From an uncultured Thioclava sp. (GTDB taxonomy: Bacteria; Pseudomonadota; Alphaproteobacteria; Rhodobacterales; Rhodobacteraceae), in contig NZ_CAJYBT010000004.1 of assembly GCF_913064665.1 (NCBI RefSeq), forward strand, positions 1 to 64,000: a stretch of DNA of 64,000 nucleotides, given 5' to 3'. Below, piece by piece: positions 45,101 through 55,824 of the stretch; position 1 is the first letter of the stretch; each line of letters opens with the position of its first letter. The notes below the pieces were generated by a model. It ran no database searches and had not been told where the DNA came from. It saw only the letters and a list, made by a program, of their open reading frames with translations. The position numbers were made by a program, and so were the translations under genes.

Positions 45101-47518
45101 CTACCTTAAATAACTGTCAGATATCAGATCAGAAACCTGATACAGCTGGCTGCGCAATTTTCTCAGGTATTGCGGCGTGATCATCTTGGGCTCGGCAACC
45201 GACAATTCCGTGCGCAACGGCAAAAGCGCGCGCAAGATCGGCCCCGGCCGACCATCGACCTGCGCCTTGGGAAGCGCTTCAAGAATGGCCTTCAAGTCAT
45301 TGATCATGAACATGATTGCGCGCGGATTGTCGGCATCAAGCACCAGCAGATCCACGACGGTATCGCGATTGGTGCGCACCCGGTAGCGGCGTTGATGGGT
45401 GATCACGCTGTCGCCCACCTCTACGGCAAGATCGAGCGAACCTTCGGGCGCATCCGCATCGGTGAATTGTATCAGCAAGGCCGCCATGGCGTCTGCGCGT
45501 TCCAACGCCCGCCCGATGGACAGGAACCGCCAGCCCGCAAAGCGATACATATTTTCATGCACCAAGCCGGTAAACCCGGTGATCTTGCGCAACAACACCC
45601 CCATCGCGCGCGCGGTATCATCGCCAGGGCGCGAGGTTTGCGTCATCTGGCGCGCGGTCTTGGCCAGATCTTGCAGCGCAAGCCAGCCATCGGTGGAAAA
45701 CCGGTCGCGCAATTTCGACGCACACGCGCGCGCCGCATCCAGCCGCGCAATCAGCGCCTCGGGCACCGGATCGCTGACATCGATGCCCACGGCATCCAGA
45801 AACTCGCCCATACGTACAAGACGCGGATCGGCGGCGCTGCCCGTCGCCGCAAGGCGCAGATGATAGGCGCGGATCAGACGGATCGCGTCTTCGCAGCGCT
45901 CGATATAACGGCCAAGCCAAAACAGGTTATCCGCCGCGCGCGCAGGCAAAGTGCCTTGCGTTTCCCGCCGAAACTCGGTTCCGGCGGGGGGCGCCAAAGT
46001 GATGGGCGGCACCGGGCGATCTGCGACGATCCAGACATCGGCCACCGCCCCGCCGCGCTGCATCGACAGCGCGGTGGTGTCGCCTTCGGGACCGATGCGC
46101 GCATAGCCGCCCTTCATGAAACGCCAGCCATGCGCGGTGCGTGCCGCAAACACCCGCACCGTCATCGGACAGGGCCGCAGCGCGCCGCCCTCGGGCGTGT
46201 TGCGCCAAGCTGGCGTGGTCGAGAGCGTGACCGCCTCTTGCCCCACCAGATTAGAACCCTCTGCCTCAAGCCATCGCTCAATCGAGTCTTGCGCCGTGCC
46301 GCGAAATGTTCCCCCCAGTGCGGTTGTGGCATCCAGATCAAAGGGCAGATCCACCGCCATAGCGGGGCCAATCATCATATTGGCCGCATTGTTGCGCACA
46401 TGTTCGCGCTCAGTTGCGCTGCCACACCACCACGTCGCGATATTGTTCATCGCAAGCGGCTGGCCCCGTAAAACGCGCGAGATTTTGGGCAAGAACGCCA
46501 TCAAAGCGCGTGTTTCCAGCACGCCCGCGCCAAGCGCATTGGCCATCGCCAGATTGCCCAACCGCACCGCCTCCATCAGGCCGGGTGTGCCGATCTGGCT
46601 TTCGGGACGGAACTCTAGCGGATCGGCAAAGCCCGCATCCATGCGCCGCCACAGCGCCCCAAGCGGTTTTGGCCCCTCAATCGTGCGCACCATCGCTTGG
46701 CCGTTTTCGACAAGTAGATCCTCGCCCTCAAGCAGCGGCAGACCAAGATAGCGCGCGATATAGGTGTGCTCGTAATAGCTGTCATTGGCCGGACCCGGCG
46801 TCAGGATGGCGGCACGTCGCGCACCCTCATGCCCCTGCGAGGCCAGATCCTCCAAAGCGCTGCGAAAATCTCCGAAAAACGCCGCCAATTTGTGGATGTG
46901 GTCACGCGGGAAGCTTTCGGGAAAGATCCGCCCCGTCGCCATCCGGTTTTCCAAAGCAAACCCCGACCCCGAGGGGGCCTGCGCGCGATCACCGAGCACG
47001 AACCACGACCCGTCCGGCGAGCGCCCGATCTCAAACGCCAAGAAATGCAGGTAATGCCCGCCACGCGGAGGCACGCCGACCATCGGGCGCAACCAATGTT
47101 GATTGCCCGCGATCAGTTCGGGCGGCAGATGCCCGTCGCTGACCAGCCGACGGGGGCCATACAGATCGGCCATCACCGCCTCAAGAAGATCGGCGCGCTG
47201 CGCCAGCCCGTCGCAAATCCGGCCCCATTCGGTTTCGTGCAAGATCACCGGAATATGGCTGAGCGGCCATTCGCGTTCGGTCAAGGGATCGTTGGAGTAA
47301 CGCCGGTAATAGACCCCCGCATCGCGCAGATATTGATCACCCCGTTCAAAACGCTTCGCGATTTCCGCAGGCGGCAGTTCAAGGAATTTTTCCACAAAGG
47401 GGCGCCAGACCGGGCGCATACGACCGTGCGTGTCAAACAATTCATCCGACACGCCCGGCGCAGGCCGATAGCGCGCCAAAAGCGGGTGGCGTTCGATCTG
47501 ACTGTTGGGTTGCTCCAT
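45101..47518 (-). CDS. Circularly permuted ATP-grasp protein fused to alpha-E domain
   Basis: Predicted carboxylate-amine ligase of unknown substrate. 805 residues: a circularly permuted ATP-grasp module occupies about 1-480 (VILHETEWGRICDGLAQRAD, ILTPGPANDSYYEHTYIARY, LGAGVLETRALMAFLPKISR) and the helical alpha-E domain about 500-805 (LPARAADNLFWLGRYIERCE, then NMYRFAGWRFLSIGRALERA). In many genomes the two domains are separate genes. Placed 22 bases after the DUF2126 gene. Comparative genomic work has linked such sets to peptide synthesis or tagging, but no reaction has been demonstrated to my knowledge. Confidence 0.9.
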   Translation of the reverse strand: MEQPNSQIERHPLLARYRPAPGVSDELFDTHGRMRPVWRPFVEKFLELPPAEIAKRFERGDQYLRDAGVYYRRYSNDPLTEREWPLSHIPVILHETEWGRICDGLAQRADLLEAVMADLYGPRRLVSDGHLPPELIAGNQHWLRPMVGVPPRGGHYLHFLAFEIGRSPDGSWFVLGDRAQAPSGSGFALENRMATGRIFPESFPRDHIHKLAAFFGDFRSALEDLASQGHEGARRAAILTPGPANDSYYEHTYIARYLGLPLLEGEDLLVENGQAMVRTIEGPKPLGALWRRMDAGFADPLEFRPESQIGTPGLMEAVRLGNLAMANALGAGVLETRALMAFLPKISRVLRGQPLAMNNIATWWCGSATEREHVRNNAANMMIGPAMAVDLPFDLDATTALGGTFRGTAQDSIERWLEAEGSNLVGQEAVTLSTTPAWRNTPEGGALRPCPMTVRVFAARTAHGWRFMKGGYARIGPEGDTTALSMQRGGAVADVWIVADRPVPPITLAPPAGTEFRRETQGTLPARAADNLFWLGRYIERCEDAIRLIRAYHLRLAATGSAADPRLVRMGEFLDAVGIDVSDPVPEALIARLDAARACASKLRDRFSTDGWLALQDLAKTARQMTQTSRPGDDTARAMGVLLRKITGFTGLVHENMYRFAGWRFLSIGRALERADAMAALLIQFTDADAPEGSLDLAVEVGDSVITHQRRYRVRTNRDTVVDLLVLDADNPRAIMFMINDLKAILEALPKAQVDGRPGPILRALLPLRTELSVAEPKMITPQYLRKLRSQLYQVSDLISDSYLR

Positions 47519-47540
47519 CGGGTCTCCGAGATTTACCGCA

Positions 47541-50500
47541 TCAACTCAGCCCGATGGGGCGGCGCAGGTCAAGCGTATGGGGAAACTCCGGATGCGTTTG
47601 TTCCGGCGCGGGTCGGTAATCACCGGGGCTGTAGCCATGGGGTTCGAACCGCGCAAGACGGCGCGCCTCGGCCTCGTTGCCATTGATCGGGAAAGTGTCA
47701 TAGCTGCGCCCGCCGGGATGGGCGACGTGATAGACACAGCCCGCAATCGCCCTGGCCGTCCAGTCATCATAGATGTCAAAGGTCAGGGGCGCATTGACCG
47801 GAAGCGTCGGGTGCAGCGCCTCGGCGGGTTGCCACGCCTTGTAGCGCACACCGCCCACCAATTTGCCGGAGGTCGCGGTCTTGGCCAGCGGCACCGGGCG
47901 TTTGTTGCACATGATCTTGTAGCGATCCTGATGCAGCGAGGTCATCGTGACCTGAAGCCGTTCGACCGAGCTGTCGGTATAGCGCACCGTGCCGCCAATC
48001 GCACCGGTTTCACCCAGCACATGCCATGGCTCCAGCGCTTGGCGGATTTCGAGATGCACGCCCTCGGCCTCGATCTGCCCACAGAACGGAAAGCGGAACT
48101 CTGCCTGCGCCTCAAACCATTGCGGATCAAGGTCAAAGCCGTGATCGCGCAGATCCGACAGTAGATCGCGCAGGTCTTCCCACAGGAAATGGGGCAGCAT
48201 GAAACGGTCATGCAGCACCGTCCCCCAACGCACCGGTTTGCCCGAGATCGGCGCATTCCAGCAGCGCGCGATGATGGCGCGCAGCAGCAATTGTTGGGCC
48301 AAGGACATGCGCGGATCTGGCGGCATCTCAAAGCCGCGGAACTCGACCAGACCCAAACGGCCGGTCGGTCCGTCAGGCGAGAACAGCTTGTCGATGCAGA
48401 TCTCGGCGCGATGGGTGTTGCCCGTCACATCGGTCAGCATATTGCGCAGCAGGCGATCCACCAGCCAGGCCGGGGGCACTGCGCCCTCGGTTGGCGGATT
48501 GATCTGGCTCAGCGCGATTTCCAGTTCATACAGCGTGTCGTGGCGCGCCTCGTCGATACGCGGGGCCTGTGAGGTCGGGCCGATGAACAGACCCGAAAAC
48601 AGGTAGCTCAGGCAGGGGTGGCGCTGCCATGTCAGGATCAGCGATTTGAGCAGATCGGGGCGGCGTAGAAACGGGCTGTCGAGCAAGGTTTCCCCGCCCA
48701 CGACCACATGGTTGCCCCCGCCGGTGCCCGTGTGCCGCCCGTCGATCATGAACTTATCCGCGCCCAGACGGGACTGGCGGGCCTCTTCATAGATAGCCTC
48801 GGTGGTGGCCACGCATTCTTCCCAGTTATGGGCGGGGTGAATATTAACCTCAATCACGCCCGGATCGGGGGCGACGCGGATCACATTTAGGCGTGGGTCC
48901 GAGGGCGGTGCATAGCCCTCGATATGGATCGGCAGACCCATTTCTCTGGCGCTTTCCTCGGCGGCGGCAATCAGCTCCAGATAGTCCTCAAGATCCTCTG
49001 TCGGAGGCATGAAGACACAGAGCCGCCCATCACGCGGTTCCACTGAAATCGCGGTGCGCACGACGCCATCAATCGCGCCCAATTCCTGCTCGACGATCTG
49101 TTGCGCCGCGTCAGACGATTGCGCTTCGGAGACAGGTTGGCTGCGCTCTTTGGAGGCAGCGGCCACCAAACCCTCCGCCACCGCGCGTTCGACCTGTTCA
49201 TGGAAATCGGGCAGATCGTCTTTGGGCAGCGAAGTATCGGTGACGTAGTGATAGGGGTATTGGCTGGGCGGCACATGCGGCAGGGCGCCCAAGGGCAAAC
49301 GAAAGCCTGCCGGGCTGTCGCCGGGCACCAGATACAGTTTGCCACGCCGGGTTTTCCACTTTTCCGAGCGCCAGCGATGGCCCGGCATCGCCTTGGATTG
49401 CCAGCGCTGAATCGGCAGCACAAATCCGGTCGGCTTATCCAAACCCCGCTCAAAAACCCGCGCAAACCGGGCGCGGTCCTCGGGGTTTTTCAGCTTACTA
49501 TCTTCGGGGGTGACATTGTCGGGCAAGTTGCCCTCTTTGAGCATCCATTCGGCGGGATCTTCAAACGCGGGCTGAGCGTTTTCCGGCTCCAGCCCCAGAC
49601 GCTGCGCGATACCGCGCATCAGCGTGCCCGCCTGTTCCGGCCCTGCGCCCGTGTCATCGCCCTCATAGGCAATCAGCGATTCATCGCGCCAGACCGGCTT
49701 GCCATCGCGGCGCCAGTAAAGCGAAAACGTCCAGCGCGGCAGGCTTTCGCCCGGGTACCACTTGCCTTGCCCGTAATGCAAGAAACCGCCCGGCGCGAAA
49801 CGGTCGCGCAGTTTGCGGATTAGCGTATCTGCCAACGCACGTTTTTGCGGGCCAACCGCGTCGGTGTTCCACTCAGCGCTTTCGAAATCATCAATGGAGA
49901 CAAAGGTGGGCTCGCCGCCCATCGTCAGGCGCACATCGCCCGCGGCCAGACTTTCATCAACCTTGCGCCCCAGCGCATTGAGCCGCTCCCAGCTCTCGTC
50001 GGAAAACGGTTTGGTGATGCGCGGATGTTCGGCCACGCGGGTCACGGTCATGTCGAAGTCGAAATTCACCTCTGGCGTGCCCTGGGCGGAAAACCCGCCC
50101 GAAATCGGCGCTGCATTGCGATAATGCGGGGTCGCGGCGAGTGGAATATGGGATTCCCCCGTCAGCAGTCCCGAAGTCGGGTCCAGACCGATCCAGCCTG
50201 CACCGGGCAAGAACACCTCACACCACGCATGCAGATCGGTGAAATCGTGATCGGTCCCCGAAGGGCCATCCAGCGCCTCAAGATCGGGTTTGAGCTGAAT
50301 GAGGTAGCCCGAGACAAACCGCGCCGCAAAACCCAGATGACGCAGCACCTGCACCAGCAGCCACGAGCTGTCACGACACGACCCCATCTTGCTCGAAAGC
50401 GTCTCATCGGGCGTCTGCACGCCTGCCTCCATCCGGATCGTATAGCCCACAACCTGCGAAATCCGCGCATTCAGCGCGATCAGGAAATCAACGGTGCGGT

Positions 50501-50915
50501 TTTCCTGAAAATCCAGCGCGCCCACGAATTGCGCCAGCAACGGGCCTTCGGGTTCGGGGGTGCGATAAATCGACAGGTCATCGCGCAGGTCGTCGGAATA
50601 CTCAAAAGGCCACGTCTCGGCGCTGTCTTCGACGAAGAAATCAAACGGGTTGTAGACGGTCATATCGGCGGTCAGATCGACCTCGATCTTGAACTCGCGC
50701 ACCGGCTCGGGAAACACGAACCGTGCCAGCCAGTTGCCATAGGGGTCTTGCTGATGGTTCACGAAATGCCCGCCGGGCGAAACCCTGAGCGAATGCGAGA
50801 TCACGCGCGTGCGCGAATGGGGCGCAGGCCGCAGCCGGATGAGTTGGGGGCCCAAAGTGACCGGCCGATCATAAGTGTAATGGGTCAGATGGTGAATGCT
50901 GGCATGAATCGCCAT
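47541..50915 (-). CDS. Large transglutaminase-DUF2126 protein
   Basis: 1124-residue protein. The N-terminal part is a transglutaminase-like peptidase: Bact_transglu_N about 1-85, then Cys180 in [12 protein letters not shown], His229 in [12 protein letters not shown] and Asp245 in GLDPTSGLL, an intact triad. The remainder (about 290-1110) is DUF2126, with [36 protein letters not shown] and [11 protein letters not shown], which has the look of an ATP-dependent ligase-like module. First gene of the three-gene set. No secretion signal, so probably cytosolic. Confidence 0.9.
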   Translation of the reverse strand: MAIHASIHHLTHYTYDRPVTLGPQLIRLRPAPHSRTRVISHSLRVSPGGHFVNHQQDPYGNWLARFVFPEPVREFKIEVDLTADMTVYNPFDFFVEDSAETWPFEYSDDLRDDLSIYRTPEPEGPLLAQFVGALDFQENRTVDFLIALNARISQVVGYTIRMEAGVQTPDETLSSKMGSCRDSSWLLVQVLRHLGFAARFVSGYLIQLKPDLEALDGPSGTDHDFTDLHAWCEVFLPGAGWIGLDPTSGLLTGESHIPLAATPHYRNAAPISGGFSAQGTPEVNFDFDMTVTRVAEHPRITKPFSDESWERLNALGRKVDESLAAGDVRLTMGGEPTFVSIDDFESAEWNTDAVGPQKRALADTLIRKLRDRFAPGGFLHYGQGKWYPGESLPRWTFSLYWRRDGKPVWRDESLIAYEGDDTGAGPEQAGTLMRGIAQRLGLEPENAQPAFEDPAEWMLKEGNLPDNVTPEDSKLKNPEDRARFARVFERGLDKPTGFVLPIQRWQSKAMPGHRWRSEKWKTRRGKLYLVPGDSPAGFRLPLGALPHVPPSQYPYHYVTDTSLPKDDLPDFHEQVERAVAEGLVAAASKERSQPVSEAQSSDAAQQIVEQELGAIDGVVRTAISVEPRDGRLCVFMPPTEDLEDYLELIAAAEESAREMGLPIHIEGYAPPSDPRLNVIRVAPDPGVIEVNIHPAHNWEECVATTEAIYEEARQSRLGADKFMIDGRHTGTGGGNHVVVGGETLLDSPFLRRPDLLKSLILTWQRHPCLSYLFSGLFIGPTSQAPRIDEARHDTLYELEIALSQINPPTEGAVPPAWLVDRLLRNMLTDVTGNTHRAEICIDKLFSPDGPTGRLGLVEFRGFEMPPDPRMSLAQQLLLRAIIARCWNAPISGKPVRWGTVLHDRFMLPHFLWEDLRDLLSDLRDHGFDLDPQWFEAQAEFRFPFCGQIEAEGVHLEIRQALEPWHVLGETGAIGGTVRYTDSSVERLQVTMTSLHQDRYKIMCNKRPVPLAKTATSGKLVGGVRYKAWQPAEALHPTLPVNAPLTFDIYDDWTARAIAGCVYHVAHPGGRSYDTFPINGNEAEARRLARFEPHGYSPGDYRPAPEQTHPEFPHTLDLRRPIGLS

Positions 50916-51097
50916 AATCGATGCGCCCCGTTCATTGTTCTCCCCAAGACTAGGTGTGCCCGGCCCGCTTCACACTCGCAAAATGCACAAAGCGCGCAGA
51001 AAAGGCCCAAGGCGCGGGCGATTGATCAAAAAATACGCACCTAGATCACAGGTTTAGGCCAAGGCCCTGCCCGCTCACTTTTTATGCGCCTTTCGGG

Positions 51098-52318
51098 CTA
51101 TCCCAGCAGATCGTGGCACAGTTCCAGCGCAGAGATCAGCGCGTCGACCTCGTCGCGGGTGTTATACATCCCAAAAGAGGCGCGCGCCGTAGCCGTCACC
51201 CCGAGCCAGTCCATCAGTGGCCCGGCGCAATGCTGGCCTGCGCGCACGGCTACGCCGCGCTTGTCAAGAATCGTTGAGATATCATGGGGATGCGCAGGCC
51301 CGCTGAGCGTGAACGAGAAGATCGCGCCTTTGTCCGCAGCCGTGCCCTGCAGGCTAAGCCAATTCAGCCCCGCCAACTTGGCCTGCGCATAATCGCGCAG
51401 ATCGCGCTCATGCGCGGCGATGTTCTCCATCCCGACGCCCATCATATATTCCAGCGCCACACCCATGCCGATTTGCTGCACGATGCCGGGGGTTCCGGCC
51501 TCAAATTTCATCGGCGGGGTGTTGTAGGTAACGCTGTCGCGCGTGACCGTGTCGATCATATCACCGCCACCCATGAAGGGCCGCATCTGCGCCATGCGTT
51601 CAGAGCGGATATGAATCGCGCCCGAGCCCGAGGGGCCATAAAGTTTATGCCCGGTGATAACGTAGAAATCTGCGCCAATCGCATCGACATCAACGGGCCC
51701 ATGCACCGCCGCTTGCGAGCCATCCACCAGCGTCGCGATGCCTTTTTCGCGCGCGGCTTTGGCGATGCTCGCAACATCAACTTTGGTTCCTAACACATTG
51801 GACATATGTGCAATTGCGATCAGCTTGGTGCGATCCGTGATCGCCTCGAGGACTTTTTCGGGCGGCAGCGAACCATCGGGTTCTGGCTCCACCCATTTCA
51901 GCACCACGCCCTGACGTTCGCGCAGGAAATGCCACGGCACGATATTGGCGTGATGCTCCATCACCGATAGCAAAATTTCATCGCCCGGCTGCAAATTTGG
52001 CGCGGCCCAGCCGTAAGAAACCAGATTGATCCCCTCGGTCGCGCCCGTGGTGAAGATAATCTCATCCTCGTTCTTCACGCCCAAGAAACGCGCCACGATG
52101 GCCCGCGTGCTTTCGTATTTCTCGGTCGAGATATTGGACAGCGTATGCAGCCCGCGATGCACATTGGCATAGTCGTTGAGATACAGATCACTCATCGCAT
52201 CCACGACCACGCGCGGCTTTTGCGCGGACGCCCCGTTATCAAGGTAAACCAAAGGCTTGCCGTTGATTTCGCGGCTCAGGATCGGGAAATCGGCGCGGAT
52301 TTTCGCGATATCATACAT
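51098..52318 (-). CDS. sufS: Cysteine desulfurase SufS
   Basis: PLP enzyme that takes sulfur from cysteine for Fe-S cluster assembly. 406 residues, group II type, with the PLP lysine near 225 in VITGHKLYGPSGSGAI and the active-site Cys364 in RAGQHCAGPLMDWL. Last gene of the suf operon, nine bases after the second YIP1-like gene. No sufE or sufA follows within the window; the next gene downstream is the DUF2126 protein after 182 bases with no clear terminator. Confidence 0.96.
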   Translation of the reverse strand: MYDIAKIRADFPILSREINGKPLVYLDNGASAQKPRVVVDAMSDLYLNDYANVHRGLHTLSNISTEKYESTRAIVARFLGVKNEDEIIFTTGATEGINLVSYGWAAPNLQPGDEILLSVMEHHANIVPWHFLRERQGVVLKWVEPEPDGSLPPEKVLEAITDRTKLIAIAHMSNVLGTKVDVASIAKAAREKGIATLVDGSQAAVHGPVDVDAIGADFYVITGHKLYGPSGSGAIHIRSERMAQMRPFMGGGDMIDTVTRDSVTYNTPPMKFEAGTPGIVQQIGMGVALEYMMGVGMENIAAHERDLRDYAQAKLAGLNWLSLQGTAADKGAIFSFTLSGPAHPHDISTILDKRGVAVRAGQHCAGPLMDWLGVTATARASFGMYNTRDEVDALISALELCHDLLG

Positions 52319-52327
52319 CTGTTTTCC

Positions 52328-52909
52328 TCACAGCGTTGCGGGCACTTGCAGCAAACCTGTCGAGACCAGAATCAACCCCGCCACCAGCGCCGAGCCGACA
52401 AAGGTTAAAAGCACCCCGACCGCCACCGCGAACGGGTTGGTAAAGCCATGGAGCGCCATGCTGAATTGCACAAAAAGCCAGAACATCAACCCGATCAGCA
52501 GGATCGACATGATCGTGGCTGAAACCGGAAAGAACACCATCAAAACGACCTGAATCGTCTGCCCGACCATCAGCACGAACTCGATCCAGGTGATCAGCAA
52601 CAGCGCGTCACCAAAGCTGCCCTGCCCGCCAAACCGCTGCCCGACGAAGCTAAGCACGAAAGCGCCATATAGAATCAACGCGATCTGCAGCCCCATCACG
52701 GCAAGGGGCGCCGTCAAATCACCGAGTTCAATCTTGGTAATGAGCACGAAAACCATTTGCGCCAGCGTGCCCAAGATCACCGTCATGACCACAACCAGCG
52801 CCATCGCCAAAAGCCGGGTGGACATATCCAGACGCAGCGCCATCAACTCGCGCGCGACGGCTTGCGGCTCGGAGAAGCTGCGGATCAACCAATCCTTGAG
52901 ATCGGGCAT
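52328..52909 (-). CDS. YIP1-family membrane protein (second copy)
   Basis: Unassigned integral membrane protein. 193 residues: N-terminal cytosolic MPDLKDWLIRSFSEPQAVAREL, then five hydrophobic segments, with QRFGGQGSFGDALLLITWIE in the position of the conserved YIP1 core. It overlaps the preceding YIP1-like gene by one base (TAATG) and is nine bases before sufS, so it is produced with the Fe-S machinery. Its function there is unknown. Confidence 0.8.
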   Translation of the reverse strand: MPDLKDWLIRSFSEPQAVARELMALRLDMSTRLLAMALVVVMTVILGTLAQMVFVLITKIELGDLTAPLAVMGLQIALILYGAFVLSFVGQRFGGQGSFGDALLLITWIEFVLMVGQTIQVVLMVFFPVSATIMSILLIGLMFWLFVQFSMALHGFTNPFAVAVGVLLTFVGSALVAGLILVSTGLLQVPATL

Positions 52910-53400
52910 TACGACGTCTCCGTTTCAAACTCGGCCACGCGCAGCCCCGCCATCCAGAACACCACGAAGACGATGAACACAAGCCCCGAAACAAGCGCCA
53001 ATTGCGGCCCGGCCCCGATAAAACCCGCCACCAGACCTTGCAGCAGCATCAGCGGCGACACCGCCAGCAGCGCCCAGAACAGCGCCACGCGCGCGCCATA
53101 CCAGCTGCCCTGTCCACCAATCAGTTTCGCGCCGAGATGGCCAAGCGCGGCCGCGGCGTAAAACACGGGGATCATGGCCAAAAGCGCCAGAAGCGTGCCC
53201 ATCATTAGCCCGACCATCGGCTGATCTGGCATCTGGTAGGACAGGCGTGACAAGCGCGGCCATTGGCCGATGAAAATCACCGTCAGCGCGAGCAGCAAGA
53301 ACACCAGCGCGCGCGGCTCAGAACGCGCGCGCGCCAGATGTTCGCGCATCACCACACGCGGGCGGCGATAGCTGCGCCAGATATCATCGGTGGCCGCCAT
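52909..53400 (-). CDS. YIP1-family membrane protein (first copy)
   Basis: Unassigned integral membrane protein. 163 residues from MAATDDIWRSYRRPRVVMRE, with four hydrophobic segments and the motif LIGGQGSWYGARVALFWALL that aligns with the core of the next gene (GGQGSFGDALLLITW), so the two probably arose by duplication. Starts one base after sufD; an in-frame start 21 bases upstream would overlap sufD. Role in the suf operon unknown. Confidence 0.8.
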   Translation of the reverse strand: MAATDDIWRSYRRPRVVMREHLARARSEPRALVFLLLALTVIFIGQWPRLSRLSYQMPDQPMVGLMMGTLLALLAMIPVFYAAAALGHLGAKLIGGQGSWYGARVALFWALLAVSPLMLLQGLVAGFIGAGPQLALVSGLVFIVFVVFWMAGLRVAEFETETS

Positions 53401-53401
53401 C

Positions 53402-54679
53402 TCAGCTGCGATGCCGCGCAAGCCAGCCTTCCAGCCGGGTCACGATCTCATCGCGGAAACGCTCCTGCTCGATCTCCTCGATCGCATCGGCGAGGAAAGA
53501 CAGCACCAGAAGCGCCGTCGCCTCCTCAGTCGGAATGCCGCGCGAGCGCAGGTAGAACAGCGCCGTCTCGTCAATTGCCCCGGTGGTGGAGCCATGCGAG
53601 CATTGCACGTCGTCGGCGTAGATTTCCAGTTCGGGCTTGGCAAGGAACTGGCTGTCCTCATCCAGCAGCAAGGCCTGACTGATCTGGTAGCCATCGGTTT
53701 TCTGCGCGCCGGGTTTCACCAGAATTTTGCCCTGGAACACGCCCTGTGCGCCGTTCTTCAGCACTTTTTTGAACACCTGACGGCTTTCGCCGCGCTCAGC
53801 GCCGTGGGTGATGAAGATCGTGTCGTCGTGATGAAACGGGCGCGTTTTCGCATCGCCCAACGCCGCGCCTGCGACATGGGCATTGGCATCATCGCCCACG
53901 ATATCGAGCACGCATTCGTTGCGCGTGAGCGCCCCGTTCGAGCTGAGCGTGAAGCTTTTGAACAGCGCGCCCTCACTGATGCGGGCGAAAATGCCGGTCA
54001 GCATACGGCGTTCGTGATCGCGGCCCTGAACGCGGATATGGTGAAACCGCGCGGATTTGGCGACATCCACTTCCATCACCAGATTGGCGCGTGCGCCTGC
54101 CGGGCCGTTTTCCAGAACGGTGATCTCGGCGCCCTCTTCCAGCTTGATAACGTGGTGCAAGATCGCATCGGAACTCTCTGATTCATGGATATAAATCAGG
54201 TTTACGGGCGTCTCGACCTTACCCGTCACACGGATCAGCACACCATCTTCGGCCGACGCGGTGTTGAGCGCGGCAAAGGGGCGCTCAACCGGGGTCTGGC
54301 CGGCGGTTTCCAGCGTGCCATAAAGACCGCTGGCCCAATTCACATCACGCGCCTCGGAAAGACGCGAGATCTCGACGCCCGAGAGGGCCAGATCATCGGA
54401 CGCCTCGGCGTCAAACACACCATCACGGAACACGATTTTGAGCCGCTCAACATCGCCAAACAGCGCGGGCTCGTCATCGACGAAAGGCGCAGCGGGCACC
54501 GGCTCGGGCGCAATCAGATCGGTCGGATTGGTCCAGCGCCAATATTCATCACGCCGACCTGGCAGGCCCATCGCGACCAGCCGATCGAGCGCCGCGCGCC
54601 GCGCCGGGCCCATCCCTTCGGGCAAGGTGACACGGGCCAGCCGCGCCTCGGCGGGGGTCATTTTCTCGACAGCCGACAT
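53402..54679 (-). CDS. sufD: Fe-S cluster assembly protein SufD
   Basis: Scaffold partner of SufB in the SufBCD complex. 425 residues with the right-handed beta-helix core and the conserved end DDVQCSHGSTTGAIDETALF, whose His corresponds to the functional histidine known in E. coli SufD, followed by YLRSRGIPTEEATALLVLSF. Its start overlaps the sufC stop by one base. Confidence 0.95.
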   Translation of the reverse strand: MSAVEKMTPAEARLARVTLPEGMGPARRAALDRLVAMGLPGRRDEYWRWTNPTDLIAPEPVPAAPFVDDEPALFGDVERLKIVFRDGVFDAEASDDLALSGVEISRLSEARDVNWASGLYGTLETAGQTPVERPFAALNTASAEDGVLIRVTGKVETPVNLIYIHESESSDAILHHVIKLEEGAEITVLENGPAGARANLVMEVDVAKSARFHHIRVQGRDHERRMLTGIFARISEGALFKSFTLSSNGALTRNECVLDIVGDDANAHVAGAALGDAKTRPFHHDDTIFITHGAERGESRQVFKKVLKNGAQGVFQGKILVKPGAQKTDGYQISQALLLDEDSQFLAKPELEIYADDVQCSHGSTTGAIDETALFYLRSRGIPTEEATALLVLSFLADAIEEIEQERFRDEIVTRLEGWLARHRS

Positions 54680-55452
54680 TACGCCATCTCCTGCGCGATA
54701 CCGTGCTTGTCCAACAGCGCGGCATAGCCGTTTTTCTCGACCTCAAGCGCCAGTTCCGGCCCACCCGTTTCGATGATGCGACCATCGGCCATGATATGCA
54801 CGACATCGGGTTTGATGTGATCGAGCAAACGCTGGTAATGGGTGATCACAAGGAACGACCGCGTGCCATCGCGCAGCGCGTTCACCCCGTCCGAGACCAG
54901 ACGCATTGCATCCACATCAAGGCCCGAATCGGTTTCATCCAGGATGCACATTTTCGGCTCAAGGATCGCCATCTGCAAAATTTCGTTGCGTTTTTTCTCA
55001 CCGCCCGAAAAGCCGACATTGACCGGACGCTTCAGCATCTCAGCGTCGATTTTCAGCGACTTCGCTTTTTCGCGCACGAGTTTGAGGAAATCGCCCGCCG
55101 AAATCTCGGGCTCGCCACGCGCCTTGCGCTGCGAGTTCAGCGCGGTGCGCAGGAAGGTCATATTGCCCACGCCCGGAATTTCGACCGGGTATTGGAAGGC
55201 CAGAAACAGACCGGCAGCGGCGCGTTCTTCGGGCTCGGCCTCCAGCAGGTTCAGACCGTTTAGATGCGCCTCGCCCTGCGTGACCTCATAGCCATCGCGC
55301 CCCGACAGAACATAGCTCAGCGTCGATTTACCCGAGCCGTTCGGCCCCATGATCGCATGGACCTTGCCATCCTCGAGCGTCAGGTTCACGCCCTTGAGGA
55401 TTTGCTTATCCTCTTCTTCAAGTTTGACGTGCAGGTTCTTGATTTCCAACAT
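54679..55452 (-). CDS. sufC: Fe-S cluster assembly ATPase SufC
   Basis: ABC-type ATPase of the SufBCD scaffold. 257 residues with Walker A GPNGSGKSTLSYVLSG, the SufC-specific FLAFQYPVEIPGV, signature NVGFSGGEKKRNEILQMA and Walker B MCILDETDSGLDVDAM. Sits between the YbjQ-like gene (11 bases) and sufD (one-base overlap). Confidence 0.97.
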   Translation of the reverse strand: MLEIKNLHVKLEEEDKQILKGVNLTLEDGKVHAIMGPNGSGKSTLSYVLSGRDGYEVTQGEAHLNGLNLLEAEPEERAAAGLFLAFQYPVEIPGVGNMTFLRTALNSQRKARGEPEISAGDFLKLVREKAKSLKIDAEMLKRPVNVGFSGGEKKRNEILQMAILEPKMCILDETDSGLDVDAMRLVSDGVNALRDGTRSFLVITHYQRLLDHIKPDVVHIMADGRIIETGGPELALEVEKNGYAALLDKHGIAQEMA

Positions 55453-55463
55453 ATTTCGGTCCT

Positions 55464-55778
55464 TCAGGAAAGGGTGACAGCGGTGCCGGAGGCCGACACC
55501 ATAAGCATGGATTGGCCGACGACCTCGTAATCGAGGTCCACGCCGACAACGGCATTGGCGCCCAGTTTCAGGGCGCGCTCTTCAAGCTCGCGCAGCGCGG
55601 TTTCGCGCGCATCTTGCAGTTTGGATTCATAGGCGCCCGAGCGCCCGCCAACGATATCGGTGACCTGCGCAAAGAGATCACGCACAATATTGGCGCCCAT
55701 GATCGCCTCGCCCACGACAATGCCGTGATAAGAGGTGATCGGGCGTCCCTCAACCGTCGGGGTTGTGGTGATGATCAT
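55464..55778 (-). CDS. YbjQ/UPF0145-family protein
   Basis: Small protein of the YbjQ (heavy-metal-binding-domain-named) family; biochemical role unproven. 104 residues from [20 protein letters not shown], continuing with [17 protein letters not shown], then [18 protein letters not shown], all diagnostic. GGAGGT lies just upstream of this ATG, which decides the start. Located inside the suf operon between a hypothetical membrane protein gene and sufC. Confidence 0.88.
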   Translation of the reverse strand: MIITTTPTVEGRPITSYHGIVVGEAIMGANIVRDLFAQVTDIVGGRSGAYESKLQDARETALRELEERALKLGANAVVGVDLDYEVVGQSMLMVSASGTAVTLS

Positions 55779-55824
55779 AGCTGACCTCCAGCGCGGCGAC
55801 CCAATCGGGTCGCGCGCCCGAAGG

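Noticed and set aside
45170..46471. 433-codon open frame opposite the ATP-grasp/alpha-E gene
   Set aside because: Arg/His/Gln-rich antisense frame; the opposite strand encodes a well-matched protein.
47630..47655. GGTTCGAACC-like sequence reminiscent of a tRNA T-arm
   Set aside because: Lies inside the DUF2126 coding region with no cloverleaf around it; no tRNA was found in the window.
51000..51097. Possible terminator between sufS and the DUF2126 gene
   Set aside because: Only a GGCC-AA-GGCC mini-stem and a T-run in the wrong arrangement were seen; not convincing enough to list.
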